From: Hansfordia pulvinata
Taxonomy: Eukaryota > Ascomycota > Sordariomycetes > Xylariales
Length of the DNA: 64,000 nucleotides
Assembly (NCBI GenBank): GCA_006538405.1
Contig: BJKQ01000006.1
Span: forward strand, 1,387,001-1,451,000
Reading direction: 5' to 3'
In this document: one piece after another, positions 1-12,171 of the stretch
Layout: each line of letters opens with the position of its first letter
Numbering within the stretch: position 1 is the stretch's first letter
Translations under genes and position numbers: made by a program
Notes under the pieces: generated by a model
Seen by the model: the letters and a program-made list of their open reading frames with translations, nothing else
The model's database searches: none
What the model was told of the DNA's origin: nothing

Positions 1-610
1 TACCGTTTCGTTTCGACGGAGCACCCGGATCTGACAGACTCTACCAGCTCTTGACAGCTCCCGGAAGCTCCAGCGGCAGCTGTCGGCTTCGTAACCAAAG
101 AATCCACGCCAGGCTATCTTGGGCTAGCCCATGTCGTCACTGGGCCTCCCCCGTTGCTATGCAGCGTGCGCCCATCGCAACCGGTTCCTGCCCAAGACAG
201 ACAGACTGTGTGACTGTGTCTGGGCCTGTCGCCGACGACGCCTCGTTAACGTGCCTCATGAACGTGCCTTGTTAACGTGGTGCGTGGTGCGTGAGGTGCA
301 AGGCCTGCCATCAAAATACCCAAGCGACTGCATCTTGTTATTGGAAGGCTGGCGTTCATAGCTGGTCCACCACCACCACCACCACCAACACCGACGCCGG
401 CGACCACCCGTACCGAGGCATCCGTTGTCCACGTAGAGGATCGTCCCCAAGTAAATGAACTCGCATCCCCCCCAGACTCTCGCCTGGACTCTGCACTCTG
501 CAAAGACCACGCTGTCTCGGGCTTGCATGAACCAGACCCCGTGCCCGCTGGCCGGTGTGAAACAACTGCCTTTCTCCGGGGCTGATTCGGAAACACGCCC
601 GAGCGCCGCC
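1..610. other. Region upstream of the kinase gene
   Basis: No protein-coding gene is supported here. A short (CCA)n tract lies at about 365-388. The end nearest the kinase should hold its promoter and 5' leader; the leader runs into a good initiation context (gccgccATGg) at 611. Nothing else stands out. Confidence 0.5.
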
Positions 611-2012
611 ATGGCTCCGGATCCCGACTGGAGGTCCTTGCTGCCGTCCACCGACCGATACGACAACATCCAAGCAATGTACGCCGCCTGTCCCTGTATC
701 CAACTCTCTTTTTATTAATAGATTCTTCTTTTTTCCATCGATCAGCCAGCTCGTGTGCGACCCGAGTCACAAGTCTGCCTTTGCTATCGAGGACGAGGCC
801 TACAGAAGCTCCAATTCTCGTGTAAGTAGTCTGTGATGTCGTCAGAGGAAGAGAAGCCGGACGTTGGGGCTTGGGCCAATTGCGCCTGGACGAGAAGCTG
901 GCCGCAATGCCCCGTTCTGAGCATCTTTGTTAATGATTTGGCAGGACGAGTACGATGCCGCCTGTCTCAAAGCTAAAGCCCATCCTGCTCGGCAGGACGC
1001 TCCCGCGAGCCCCGAGCGGGAGACTTCAGCCTCGCCGGGCGAGCAGATCGGCGCCTACGCAAACTGCCACTACATCGCCAGCGGCGCCACGGCGCAGGTC
1101 TACCGCTCTGGCAAGGTTGCTCTCAAGGTCATCGTCGAGACGCGCAACATCGAGCCCCACAACCCGGCCCGGGAGGCCAAGATCTTGGGGCTGCTCGACA
1201 AGCCCGTCATAACCCTGCTCGAGACCTTCCGCGACAGCCAGGAGCAGCTCACGCTGGTCTTCCCTTACATGCCCCTGAGCCTGGAAGCCCTTCTCGACCG
1301 GGGCTCTCTATCCAGGGCCACCACGGGGGTCGTGTTCCGCCACCTGTTCGCGGCCCTGCGGGACATCCACGGCCAGGGCATCATCCACAGGGACGTCAAG
1401 CCGTCGGCGATCCTCCTCGAGTCGCCCGAAGGCCCGGCCTACCTGTCCGACTTTGGCACGGCGTGGCACCCCACGCTCTCGGCCGCGTCCGAGCCCGCGG
1501 CCGCCAAGATCCTGGACGTGGGCACCGGCCCGTACCGGGCCCCCGAGGCGTTGTTCGGGAACAAGGCCTATGGCCCGGCGCTCGACATGTGGGGCGCCGG
1601 CGTGGTGCTTTCCGAGTGCTGCCGGGCGATGTCTTCGAGCGGTGGCGAGGGGACCGGCGCCATCTTCGAGTCGCGCGCGGCCCACGAGGACGGCAACCAG
1701 CTGGGCCTGATCCTCAGCATCTTCAAGACCATCGGCAGCCCGACGCGCGAGTCGTGGCCCGAGGCCCGGGCCTTCAAGACGGCCCCCTTCGACATGTACC
1801 GGGTGTTCGAGGGCCGCGCGTGGCCCGAGCTGCTCCCCGGCGCCGACGAGGGGCTCCGCGACCTGGTGGCCCGGCTCGTCCGGTACGAGAGCGGTGAGCG
1901 CGCGACGGCCGCGGCGGTGAGTCCGCCCCTTTCCTGCCGGGATGGCGGGACCTTGTTTTGCTGACGTCTATAGGCTCTCAACCATAACTGCTTGCAGGCA
2001 GATGGCGCGTAA
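611..2012 (+). CDS. CDK-like serine/threonine kinase (Csk1/CAK-like)
   Basis: Predicted exons 611-678, 746-821, 945-1916 and 1974-2012 give about 384 residues and a TAA stop. The product is a protein kinase of the CDK group, resembling fungal Csk1-type CDK-activating kinases. These would phosphorylate CDKs on the activation loop in nucleus or cytoplasm. A glycine-rich loop (about IASGATAQVY) is followed by the VALK lysine, the catalytic HRD at residues 196-198, DFG at 217-219, and a GTGPYRAPE activation segment with the CDK-group DMWGAGV helix. The start was chosen for its Kozak context and because phases are consistent through three introns. In HRDVKPSA the position that normally binds Mg as Asn is Ala (about residue 203). 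The family is secure; the exact orthologue is an inference. The last exon, of 13 codons, is the least certain. Confidence 0.83.
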
Positions 2013-2457
2013 CGAAATTTGGAGGGAGGGGAGTATGAGAGGTGAAAAAAAAACTGGAGGAGTTTATTGTATATGGTGACAGAGCCGCTGCTATCAACCG
2101 CCCTCTCCCTGGAATATATCTCGTCATCACGTGCCAGCCTTCTTCTCTCAGATTTATTCGTGACCTCTGCGAAATCAAAGCAGCAAAGACCATGTGGATG
2201 ATTGTTCAAGTCGATTCATTATTATCCAAAGCATTCGCTAAAATCAAGAGCAGAGATCATTTTCTCCATCCGTCGCTGGAGGTACCCGTAGGCCGTGGTA
2301 TGTGCAGAAACTGCCCGCCCTTTTCACACTCTCCCTCCTCCCTCCTCGGCTCGGGTCTTCGAAACAAAGATGCCCACCTCTCCTTTCCCTCACCCCCACT
2401 CCCCCGTGTCTAGAAATTCTAGCCCGTCGCCACAAATTTATCCCAACCTTTTCCTTT
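2013..2457. other. Convergent intergenic region, kinase/sulfotransferase 3' ends
   Basis: Both neighbours end into this stretch, so it should hold two 3' untranslated regions and poly(A) sites. It is more AT-rich than the coding DNA. No open frame with recognisable content was found. Confidence 0.5.
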
Positions 2458-3704
2458 TTACCCCAGCAGGGGCAGCCGGGGTAGGCGGCCGGCCTGGCGC
2501 AGCCACCACAGCCCGCCGGCGGCCAGCAGGGGCAGGGCGGCGACGGCGGCGGCGTTGAGCGCGCCCTCGCGGCGGACGCGGGCCATGGGCCCCGCGCTGA
2601 TCTTGGTGAACTGGTCGGGCGTGTTCTTGTCGGGCCAGGCCACGTCGTCGGCCGGCAGCTGCGCGCCCACCATCGAGCAGACCTCCTCCCAGCCGTAGCC
2701 GTCCTCGAGCCGGATCACCTGCAGCTTCTCGGGGGGCACGAGGCGCTTGACCTCGGCGATACTGTTGTTTTTGAGTAATTCCGCGTTAGTGGGGTTTTTT
2801 TCTTTTTGTTTCTTCTTTTCTTCTTGAACCGGAATGACGACGACGGAAATAAAAAAGAAAAAAAGAAACACTTTGACTATAAGAGAGAAAAAAGAGGGGA
2901 CCACTTACTACTCCCTATAGTACTCGGCGGCGACGGCCAGGCCCTCGTCGGAGGCCGGGTCGGCGCCGCGGGTGACGCGGCCGATGAAGCGCGTGGCCAT
3001 GGCGTTCATCTCGGAGCCGATGGCGGACACGTACTTGAGCGCGCTCAGGGGGAACCGCTGGAAGGTGCCGGCGGCCTTGCCGATCGTGTTGGCGAACGAG
3101 CGCGCCCACTTGTCGGGCTCCCGCTCGACGAGCACGAACTTGGCGTCCGGGTACGCCTTGATCGTGGAGCGGAGGGCGAAGAAGGGCATCTCGATGATGA
3201 CCTTTTTTTTTTCCTCGGGTGTCAGCGCCAGCCGGCCGATATCTCCGGGTGTGGGTGGCAGGGAAAAGGGATGGAGGGAATAGTAAGTAGTAGACAGGTA
3301 TACGCACATCGTAGTCGGCAAACCACTTGTCAAAGTCCTCGCGCGTGTATGGCTTCGAGTAGTCCCACTCGCCGTCTATGGAGCCGTTGAGCAGCTTCAT
3401 GTGGTGCAGCCCTCCGTGGAGGACCTCCTCCATGTGGAAGGGCTTGAAGCCCAGCAGCTTGAGGGCATTGTAGAGGGAGTGAGTGCCGGAGCTGTGGATG
3501 ATTGGGTCAGTCACGTGCGCGTGGGAGTATAGGAGGAAGGCACTGGGATGCTCCGACCGCGCGTTGTGTTGCGCATGGTCGAGGCGATGTGGTTTGGTTG
3601 CCAGGGGTCAGGCAGAAGCTTGCTCACCGTGGCGCGCTGAGCACGACCAGCTTCTTGGGCTCGACGTGCGCCGGCGTGGGCAGCGTGTCGACGTAACGGG
3701 TCAT
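2458..3704 (-). CDS. Sulfotransferase-family P-loop protein (Sulfotransfer_4 type) with C-terminal membrane tail
   Basis: Predicted exons on the minus strand are 3704-3628, 3491-3308, 3201-2909 and 2761-2458, giving 285 residues in a consistent frame. The family is the fungal Sulfotransfer_4 group of P-loop proteins, whose members are often annotated as NAD-dependent epimerases or sulfotransferases; the true substrate is unknown. Near residues 20-33 the motif LVVLSAPRSGTHSLYN matches the 5'-phosphosulfate (PAPS) binding loop. It is followed by GFKPFHMEEV, then DYDVIIEMPFF, AYPDAKFVLVERE and a C-terminal block with the EDGYGWEEVC motif. The last roughly 30 residues contain a strongly hydrophobic stretch (AAAVAALPLLAAGGLWWL) and a basic end, suggesting a tail anchor. 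Intron 1 interrupts the PAPS loop codon for Arg. It is convergent with the kinase at 611-2012. A TATA-like element lies about 150 nt upstream. Confidence 0.85.
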
Positions 3705-3850
3705 TATAGCGAGCGTGACAGGGATTGGCGCGGGATCACGTGCCGGAGAGGTATATAGGTAGGTAGAGATGGCAAGGGGGGCGTATGATACAAAACGCTG
3801 TGAAGATGGCGTGCTGTCGGGTGGCTTGCGACGAGGCGGCCGCCCGCGAC

Positions 3851-3860
3851 GATATATAAA
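3851..3860 (-). promoter_or_regulatory. TATA-like element upstream of the sulfotransferase gene
   Basis: On the minus strand this reads TTTATATATC, roughly 150 nt before the ATG at 3704 and in the right direction for that gene. The assignment rests on sequence and position only. Confidence 0.4.
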
Positions 3861-5808
3861 CCCGTACGACCTCCTCTTCCTCCACCACCTCCTCCTCCTC
3901 CAAGTGCAGTTACGGGAGGGCTAGCTTGCAAGCGCGAAAACCCCACTGGGCAACGGAACGTGCCCGCCAGCCCCCCATCCGATCCGCCCACGCGGCGTCA
4001 CCACTGCTCGGCCACGAGGCCCTCGCCCTGTCCGACATGAGTCCCTACATCTACTACGAGTACTCGCGCCTTGTGGGTACGGGTACGGGTACACGCTGGG
4101 TTCGGGTTAGGTAGTGTGACGAAAAGCCCACCTTCCAAAGCCCTGCGCCCCAACCGGGACAGACCGCTACAGCTCCGACCGCGCTGGAGAGAGAGAGAGC
4201 GGTACAAGGTCGCACGAGGCCTGGGGTTCGGTGTACGGAGGGTCATGGGAGTCCGAAAGGCCCACAGGGCCACAGCAACCGCCGGGGTTCGACGACGCTG
4301 CGTGGCTGCTCCGAAGGGCGGGCGTCCGTCGTACACCATCCCTACCAGCACTGCAAAACAAAGGAGCCGGCTTGCCCGTCGATGCTAGGCTACCATTAGG
4401 GGCTTGGCAGAGGCGGGAACGGGCACTCGCACACAGCCCCAGTTGATGGCCCGGGATGGCTCTTCGTTCGTCAAGGGATACCAGACCAAGTACGAGTCGA
4501 GGGACAGACAGACATGGACGGCGGACCGGCTGCCGGGGAGTCATGATGGTGAACGAGTCCTCGCTGGGGCCGTTCGGGAGAGGCGGGACGAGGGACAGGG
4601 GGACGGGACGGGACTAGCTGCCAGCGCATACTCGCGTGAAGGAAGCAGCAGGGCTACGAATATGATGGGTCTTACGTTGTACTCACGCAGTACAACCATC
4701 GGTGTCTCGAACCTCCGTGTGGCCTGGCGCGAAGGGTCTGCTCTGCTCTGCTTTGCTCTGCCGGCGTCTCGGTAATCCTGAGTGCCGACCCGGGGCTGGC
4801 GACCATGACTACTACGGACTACGGCGAGTACGGGGTCGCCTTGTGCTGGCTCTCATCGGAAACCACGCGCGCGACTGTGGGACTCTGGTACAGGTCTTTG
4901 GGCACAGGATTCCGCATGCTCTGTTGATTCCACAGAGCATGACAACGACTGCCCATCTGCTGAGTCGGGTTACGAGTGCACTCATGACAGAGCAAAGCAC
5001 AAAAGTCCCTGGCTGACTCGATAGCCGTCACACAGCAAGAGTCATACAGCGAGGCGCCGGGCAGCAGCGCGCCACAGCAACTCGTCTTGTCTACCGCCCG
5101 GAGATGGACACCAAAACGACGGGGTACTCTCTCGACAGAATTCCCGAAAGAATCGGGAGAAGGAGTCCAGGGTGCCTGGCCCCGGACCGTCGGAGTCGAG
5201 CAATCCCAGGAACGCCGACATTGGGGAGTTTCGCAGTACGGATAGACAAGTTATGTAATAATGGGTGGAAATTGCCGCTACCTGCCGCGCTCGTAACAGG
5301 GGTCCGTCGGGTGTCGCGGTTCTCGGCCTTGGGACGGCTCCGGCTTCTGCAGATGGGATCTTCGGGGATTATTAGTCACCGCTGGGTAACATGGTGCGTT
5401 CGCATGATGAAGATGATCTTTGCGCGCGGGGGCTGCTCGGAGATACGACCTCGGCTGAGGAGATATCGGTGCTGATTCTTTGTATCGACAATGTCCAGAC
5501 TGCTGATAAAGATTGGAAAGCTGTTTAAGACTCTTAACATGGATACGTCAGCCGGACTCCAGCAGATATGCGAATACAATTAGGGCACAGAAACAATCAC
5601 GAGTAGGCTGCGCCGTCGAAGCACCATGCTTTCGTCGGAGCACAGATGATCTGTCATTGCGCCATCTACTACAAAAGATAATTACAAACAGCCTCGCCTT
5701 GTCGAATGCATGAAAATGACAAGTCGCCGATTTTAAACTCCGCGCTCGAGAAAATAAAAGCCCTCGCCCTGCCTGCCTGCCTACCTGCCTGCATGCCGGC
5801 CCGCCCGA
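3861..5808. other. Intergenic region between sulfotransferase and SDR genes
   Basis: About 1.9 kb without a supportable gene. It contains a short GGGTAC tandem near 4074-4092, the palindromic word TACGAGTACTCG at 4055-4066 and a CTGCTCTGCTTTG stretch near 4741. The many short open frames have no recognisable motifs and none is favoured by splice signals. The right end (5713-5808) is the 3' flank of the SDR gene and holds a tgcctgcc repeat. Confidence 0.5.
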
Positions 5809-6914
5809 TCACCACGAGGTGTGCCCCCCGTCGATGATCATGTTGTTGCCCGTCATGAAGCTGCTGGCGTTGGACAGCAGGAAGAGCGCGGCGCCCTTGA
5901 ACTCGCTCGTGTTGGCCAGCCGGCCCATCATGTTCTCGCTCTCCCACTTGGCCTTGAGCGCCGGGTTCTCGCGGAAGTTCTCCTCGACCATGGGCGTCAC
6001 AATGTGGCCCGGGCTGATGCAGTTGACGCGGATCCCGCCCGTGCCGTCGCCCTTGATCGGGCTCCACTCCATGGCCAGGTTGCGCGCCAGCTGGATCACC
6101 GCGGCCTTGGACGAGTTGTACACGGGGCACAGCAGGCCCTTGTTGGCCACCGACCCGGACATGCTGGCGATGAAGCACATGCTGCCCCGGCACCGGTACT
6201 TGAACATCTGGCGCGCCGCGGCCGTCGCCGTCATCATCAGCCCCGTATAGTTGACCGACATCATCTTGTGCACGTCCTCGCTGGTGTACTCGGTGGCCGG
6301 GGTGATCTGGTTGATGCCCGCCGCGGCGATGACCCCGTCCAGCCTCTGGTGCTCGTCCGCGATGGCCGCTATCGTCCTGTCGAGAGAGTCCGCGTCGCCC
6401 ACGTCCTGCTGCCTGTAGTGCAGCGAGCCGCCCCAGTCGTGGGCACGGCGCTGCGCCTCCTGCCACCCGTCGTCGGGCGTGGCTTGGCGATCGAAGCAGT
6501 AGACTGCGAGCTGTCAGCACTTCATAACATTACATGGCATGACCAAGACGGGTCGCAAGGTTGGACGGGAGGCTCACCGTTTCCGCCAGCTTCCACGAGG
6601 GCCTCGGCAAGCGCCAGGCCGAGACCGCGGGCGCCGCCGGTGACGACGAAGACACGGTTCTTTAGCTGGAAGTCGGCGAAGCGCTTCTGGCCAATGTTCT
6701 CAGCCCCCGTGGGCTCCAGGCCCGTGGCGGGGTTTTCCCTGGGCTCGGGGCTCATGGGCATGGCCTCCTGGGCCTGGGTCTTGTGCATCCATCGGACCTG
6801 CGAGGGGTGGAATGTCTTGGTGGTGGTGGTGGTGGTCGCGCCGGCAGCAGCTCGGAGCGCGGACGCAGGGCGCTGGCGGATCACCGTCCGGGCGAGTCTG
6901 GGGCAGAAAGACAT
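5809..6914 (-). CDS. Short-chain dehydrogenase/reductase, D-arabinitol/polyol dehydrogenase-like, possible mitochondrial presequence
   Basis: Exons 6914-6578 and 6503-5809 (minus) join in phase 1 to give 343 residues. This is a classical NAD(P)-dependent SDR, closest in character to fungal D-arabinitol, sorbose and mannitol dehydrogenases. The Rossmann motif TGGARGLG falls at about residues 92-99, the NAAG-type element appears as AAAGINQ, the catalytic Ser lies in SMSGS, and the Tyr/Lys pair is YNSSK (Tyr about 241, Lys about 245). A C-terminal GGHTSW end is typical of the polyol branch. The first 45 residues are rich in Arg, Ala and Thr with almost no acids, like a mitochondrial targeting peptide. 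An in-frame ATG at 6953 is possible, but the ATG at 6914 gives the better presequence. Substrate specificity is inferred from family resemblance only. Confidence 0.85.
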
Positions 6915-8259
6915 GGCTGTATGGTCACAGTGCAGTGGCTGCGGCTGGGACAAGTTGAGTGATATGGTCTTGATTGTCTCTGTATTGAGAACTGGCGCAA
7001 CGGGCGTGGTTGTATTTAACCAAGTCGCGTTACGGGATATCTAAGGGTCGTCCAGGGTCCTGTCTGCTCCTGTCAAAGAGGCCGATCGGGATCGTTCCGC
7101 CAGAGCCGTCCGGTGACGTGCCTCAGTCCGGCACCCCGGCAAGGCGGTGCTATCGAACGGTGCCGCGACGAACCGGCTGCATGGCGAGGCGGCGATGCGT
7201 GTGCGTAGGGGTCCACGGACTGCAGGCCAAGGCAGGACTTGGATCGTGATGAAGGAGAAGGCGTCGGTCGCAACAGCGGCGCTTGTGGGGGAAAATTTTC
7301 AGACTTGGCGCCGATGTAGGTGGCCAGCCATCGCCATCCAAGGATTCACGGCCGCTTGCACGGCGGGGATCGTGAGCAGGCGCGGACGGGCATCGTGGTG
7401 GTCGAGTGGGCTTCGAGCATTGGTAAGAAACGCAAAAGCGGAAGGGCGCCATCGTATCGCCACTGGAGGAAATGAGAGCGGGATCCGCTACTGACGTCAA
7501 GACGGTCCGGCCAGGAGACTGTGGGGGAGGGCTGACGTCTGCTAACAGCCCTGGAAGACGCCTAACCGCCGTCAGCCGCAGCAGCCGCAGCGCACCACGA
7601 GCAGCCATCCGACGCTGGAGCGGATCGCCAGCGGATGTTGTGCCTGGGTGGTGCCTGGGCGTGCTTCCCCGCGCATTGGGTGCCACAGTACCCTACAACC
7701 AACCGCCGGGACCGCTGTCTCCAGCCCTGGTCCACTCTCCTCCACCGCTGCCACAACCACGCCCACACGTTCATCTCGGCGGCGGCAGGGTCCCTTTCAA
7801 CACCATCGCGCGCCCATCGAGTACGGGCCGAGTCCTCGTACAGCCTCCTTGTCAACGCCGACCCCGCTGTCAGGCCCCTCCTGCAGGTTGACTGCCCCTC
7901 CGTCAAGCCGGCTGGCGTCATTGCACCCCGGAAGACCCCGCCACGATCGACCAGCAATCAGACACAGCGCCATACATCAACATCGCCCCCGAGGCGTTGC
8001 CCCCCGATCCGGCAAAGGTCCAGACTCGCAAAATATTCCGTCTGAAAGAAGCCTGTCTGGGAGTGGACTGCGAGCGGAAGTGTTGCTCCGGTCGTTCCCC
8101 ACATCCGTATGAACGCGCTCAGCCTGGGACCAAACCACGATGTCTTCATGACCAAACGCGGCACAGGTAGGGCAGACACTGCTGTGAGGGTGACTAGGCC
8201 GCTCCCAACTCTCCACATAAGCGCCATAACATCATTCCAGTAAGATTCCATCGTCTCAC
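6915..8259. other. Intergenic region between SDR and patatin genes
   Basis: This holds the SDR promoter and the 3' flank of the patatin gene. Between roughly 7680 and 8250 several overlapping frames on both strands have protein-like composition, but no frame has a start, splice pattern and recognisable motif together. No gene is called. Confidence 0.4.
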
Positions 8260-11200
8260 TCAACCGGACTGCCGTATGCCGTGCTGGCCCGCATCCAACT
8301 CAAAGACTGTCGGCGCCTGCGTTGCCTCCAGCTCGTTCACAAAGTCCTCCACTACTGCGTCCCTCCCCACCCTGCTGCGGACGTACGACGCGCCTGCGAG
8401 CTTGTTTTCGACATCCTCGGAGCTCTCTGGGTACGACCTCTGCGACTTTGTGGACTGGCTCGACGATTGCAGGTCGCTCATCAGAGTGTGCAGGTCTTCC
8501 AAGTCGAACGATGATGTTTTCGGGTTTCCATTCTCGGGTCGAGCTTGGGCCTGCATTTCTTTGGCCTTTTGCGTCCTTTCTGTGAACAATGACCAAAGGT
8601 TAGCATGAGAGAGGTCGCCAGGCACTACGACACAACACCACTAACCTCGAAGTTTCTCATCCTCGAGCACCAGCTCTCGAGGAAAGCCACTGATCGGAAG
8701 AAGGGGTGAAACTGCACGACCATCCCCGTTTTGGTATTGTTCTGCTTGTATGCACAGAGAGATTGTGGTGATTGAAGCCTCTTCCGACAAGGGGAATCGT
8801 ATGGCCTCCATCTCGAAAGACCCCCGGAGCCACATGTCGTTGATATGGTGTTGTTCCAACATGACTTTCAGGCCTTTTCCTGAGCGGCCTTCTTGGATCG
8901 CGAAAAATGGCCTGAATCCTTGTTGCATTCGCTTCCAGAGGAACGCACCGAGTGCTTTCGTTTCGCCAGACGATCTAAGAAATTTGCAAGATATACGGCC
9001 TTGGGCTCATTAGTGTGCGCTCGCAACGATTCCGACTGCAATTGCGCGCGAATGTGGGCGACTGACCTGTGCATTCGTAATGTCCTGAATCACTCGCCTG
9101 CTTCACCGAGTCTCTGTCCTTGTCGAAGAAGAAGGAACTCGCGATCAGCCTGTGAGCCAAGCTTTTGATTAGTGGCGCAATGCTTCGCAAGCTTGTCTGC
9201 GTCTTTCTTTGCAAGGATTCGATGTCGTCCACCGAGTCCAGCCTCGGAATCTTTGATTGGAGATCCGGGTTGATGCGAATGAAGCGGTCGTTGCCGGCAC
9301 GACTAGACCCCGCGCCAGATTCCGAGTTGATGAAGATATCCCAGCTCAAGTCGCACTGCAGCAGCCTGTCGATTCTTTCGGAAGCCAGACCGAGCATTCG
9401 GATGGGCGCCATGAGAGCGCTGCCTCCTTTCACCTTTTCGAATGACGTCGACATCCGATCCGACTTGTCCCGCGAGGGTCGCGCATCAGGATTCGTGGCA
9501 TCCTCCAGCGAGTTCGAGCCAGTGCCTACGGAGAGAAAAATGTCCGGATCCGCTTCGGCGACGTCGCCCCAGATGAGCTCCTTCTCAAAGTGCGCGATCC
9601 AGGCCGGGTTATTGTGGTACATGGCGCCGTCCTCGTATGTCTCCCCAGTCTCGGGCTTGACGAACGGCTTGAAGTACGGCGGCGTGGCCGCACTCGCCCG
9701 TGCTCTGCGTCGCCCTTCTCGTCAGCGCTGATCCATCAGACGGAGTTTGTGGTCGAGAACTTGGAACTCACGCCTCCCAGACTTTGAATTCCTCCTTGGG
9801 ACCGTTGCGCCTGTCGAAACTGTACGACGCGTCTTTCCAAGTCAGCAAATTGTCTGTTGCGGAAGGGGACTTACTCACTTCGCTCGGCAGATTCGGGCCG
9901 GTTGTAATTGGTCAGAACCACCGGGCGTTGCTCGACGGAGCTGGTGGCGGCCATGGCTACCTTGGCTGAAGTGCTCACAGGGTGGTTTGCGCCGCCAAAG
10001 AGAAGACGGCCAGAAAAGCTCTCTTGCAGTATGGCATCGAGAGGCTTCGTCTTGTATAGACTGCCATGAGTCGTGATAGACCCCAGCTTCCAAGCGGGAA
10101 TACCGATCCACTTCCGCGTCTGAAAGGCGGCCCGGCACAGGCTCTTGAACTGCGAGATGCACTCTGTCACATTCCAGTTGTTGACGGCCAACGCAAGGGC
10201 AATGATGGCGCCGGTACTAAATGATATCAGCGGGGGGCTGCGAGTTTGCGCGGCGAGTCGGCGAACGAGCCCTGTAGAAGCACCAAGAACCCCAAACTCA
10301 CCCGGTACCGACGATTAGGTCGAAAAACTGCTGAAGAGGCAGGCCATGGCCGAGAACCTCTTGAATCGCCCGCAGCACTTCCAGCTCCACGATACCGCGA
10401 GCGCCACCCTTGAACTCGGTTAGCCAACCGCCCACGGCAGCCTCGCACAGGGCGGCGCGGTGAGCAGACCTACTTACCCATCGAGGGAGAGAACGCGCAC
10501 GCCGGCGAAGTCGGGCTTGGTGGCCAGGACCCACGGCCGGTCCCAAGCGGTCTGCTCGCTATGCAGAGGGCAGCTCCTCAGCTCCAGACTAGCCCGAGAG
10601 GGGGCCCTGGTGGTGTTGATGGCGGCGTAGCCCACCACGCAAGGGTGGCACAGGATGTGGCCGCAGGGGAGGACGTGCTCGGGCAGCTCGCGGAGGCACG
10701 AGAAGCACGTTGTGTGGCTGACGAGCCTGTCGACGCACCCCAGCTGCGGGTAGAACTTGTTGATCTCTTCCAGGTGGACCGCTACCGCGATGTCGGCCTC
10801 CTCGGCGGACTCGTGATCATGACCGCGGGCACCGTGTTCGTGCCCCTCGCCCGCTCCCGCCGCGGCTGCCTGCTGGCCCATCTCCACGACCCGTTTCTGC
10901 AAGGCCGCCAGCTTATCGCGGAGCGACTTCACCCAGACGGGGAAGTGCTCCGCCGGGTCGGAGTCGGACTGGTACGCGCCCGAGATGATCTTGCCGGACT
11001 TCATCTGGTGGCCCTTGGGGCTGTGGCCGGACCTGACGTTGAGGCAGGCGCCGTACTTGGGGTGGGAGAAGCTGCAGGGGGAGTGCAGGTTGCAGAAGGC
11101 GTCGAAGGCCGTCTTGCAGTGGCTCAGGTACGCGTCGTCGAGGAGCTTCACGGCGTTTCCTGTGAGGGGGTGGGGGAGGTCAGTCTGACTCTTTTTCTCG

Positions 11201-12128
11201 CTCTCTTTCCACTCACAAAGGGGGTCAGAGAGCGCAGCCGGGCAGGGACTACGTACCAAGGAGGTTCTGCCGGGTGGCGTCGAGCATGATGCAGGACGAC
11301 AGCAGGTCGCTGATGGCGGAGAACAGCTCGGCGGGGCCGCCGCGGGAGGAGCGGAGGGCGTCGTCGTCCGAGGAGGCGGCGCGGACGGAGACGGCCAGGT
11401 TGAGGATGTTGCCGCCAAAGTCGCGGGACACGGGGCTGCGGCGGAGGGCCTGATGGACGAAGTCGAAGGGGCGGTCGAGGTCGCGGGCGAAGTGGCGGCA
11501 GGCGGCGCGCAGGTAGGCCTGCAGCTCGTCGGCGGAGGCGAGCATGCGGGCGTCCCTCTTGGCGCGCAGCGAGTCGCGGCCCCGGGCGGCGACGAGGCCC
11601 GACAGGAGGGCCAGCTGGCGGTCCATGAGCATCCAGCGCGCACCGCCGTCGGAGGGGGGCACGCGGACGGCGGTCACGGAGGCGTAGTAGCAGGCCAGCA
11701 GGTCGCGGGTGGTCGCGACGGGGCGGCCGGCGGCGCGCCAGAAGGCGGCTCGCTCGGCGAGCTTGGGGGAGGTGTCGACGGCTCCCGCGACGCTGTCGAG
11801 CAGCGCGCGCGTGGCGGCTCCCGGGTCCCACTCGTCGGCCTCGCCATCGCCGCCGTCGTGGCCGGAAGAGGGGGAGTCGGTCGCGTTCAGTACGATGACG
11901 GCGTGCGGCATGGAGGGCTGGTTCAGGGACTTGTCCACGCCCGCCGAGCCCCACTCCAGCAGCTTGTCTAGCACGGTCGACTCGAAGGCTCTGCCGGGGG
12001 TTTGATGGGGTTGCCGGTTGTCAGGTCTGGGAGGTTCTCAAAAGTAGGGACATGGGAGTTTGTTGTCTGCCGGGGGCGAAGGGGGTTGCAAAGGAAGGGA
12101 GAGAGAGAGAGAGGGGGGGGGGGGGGGG

Positions 12129-12171
<43 letters not shown>

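Noticed and set aside
4074..4115. GGGTAC/GGGTTAGG stretch as an interstitial telomere
   Set aside because: There is no run of TTAGGG units, only a few irregular copies.
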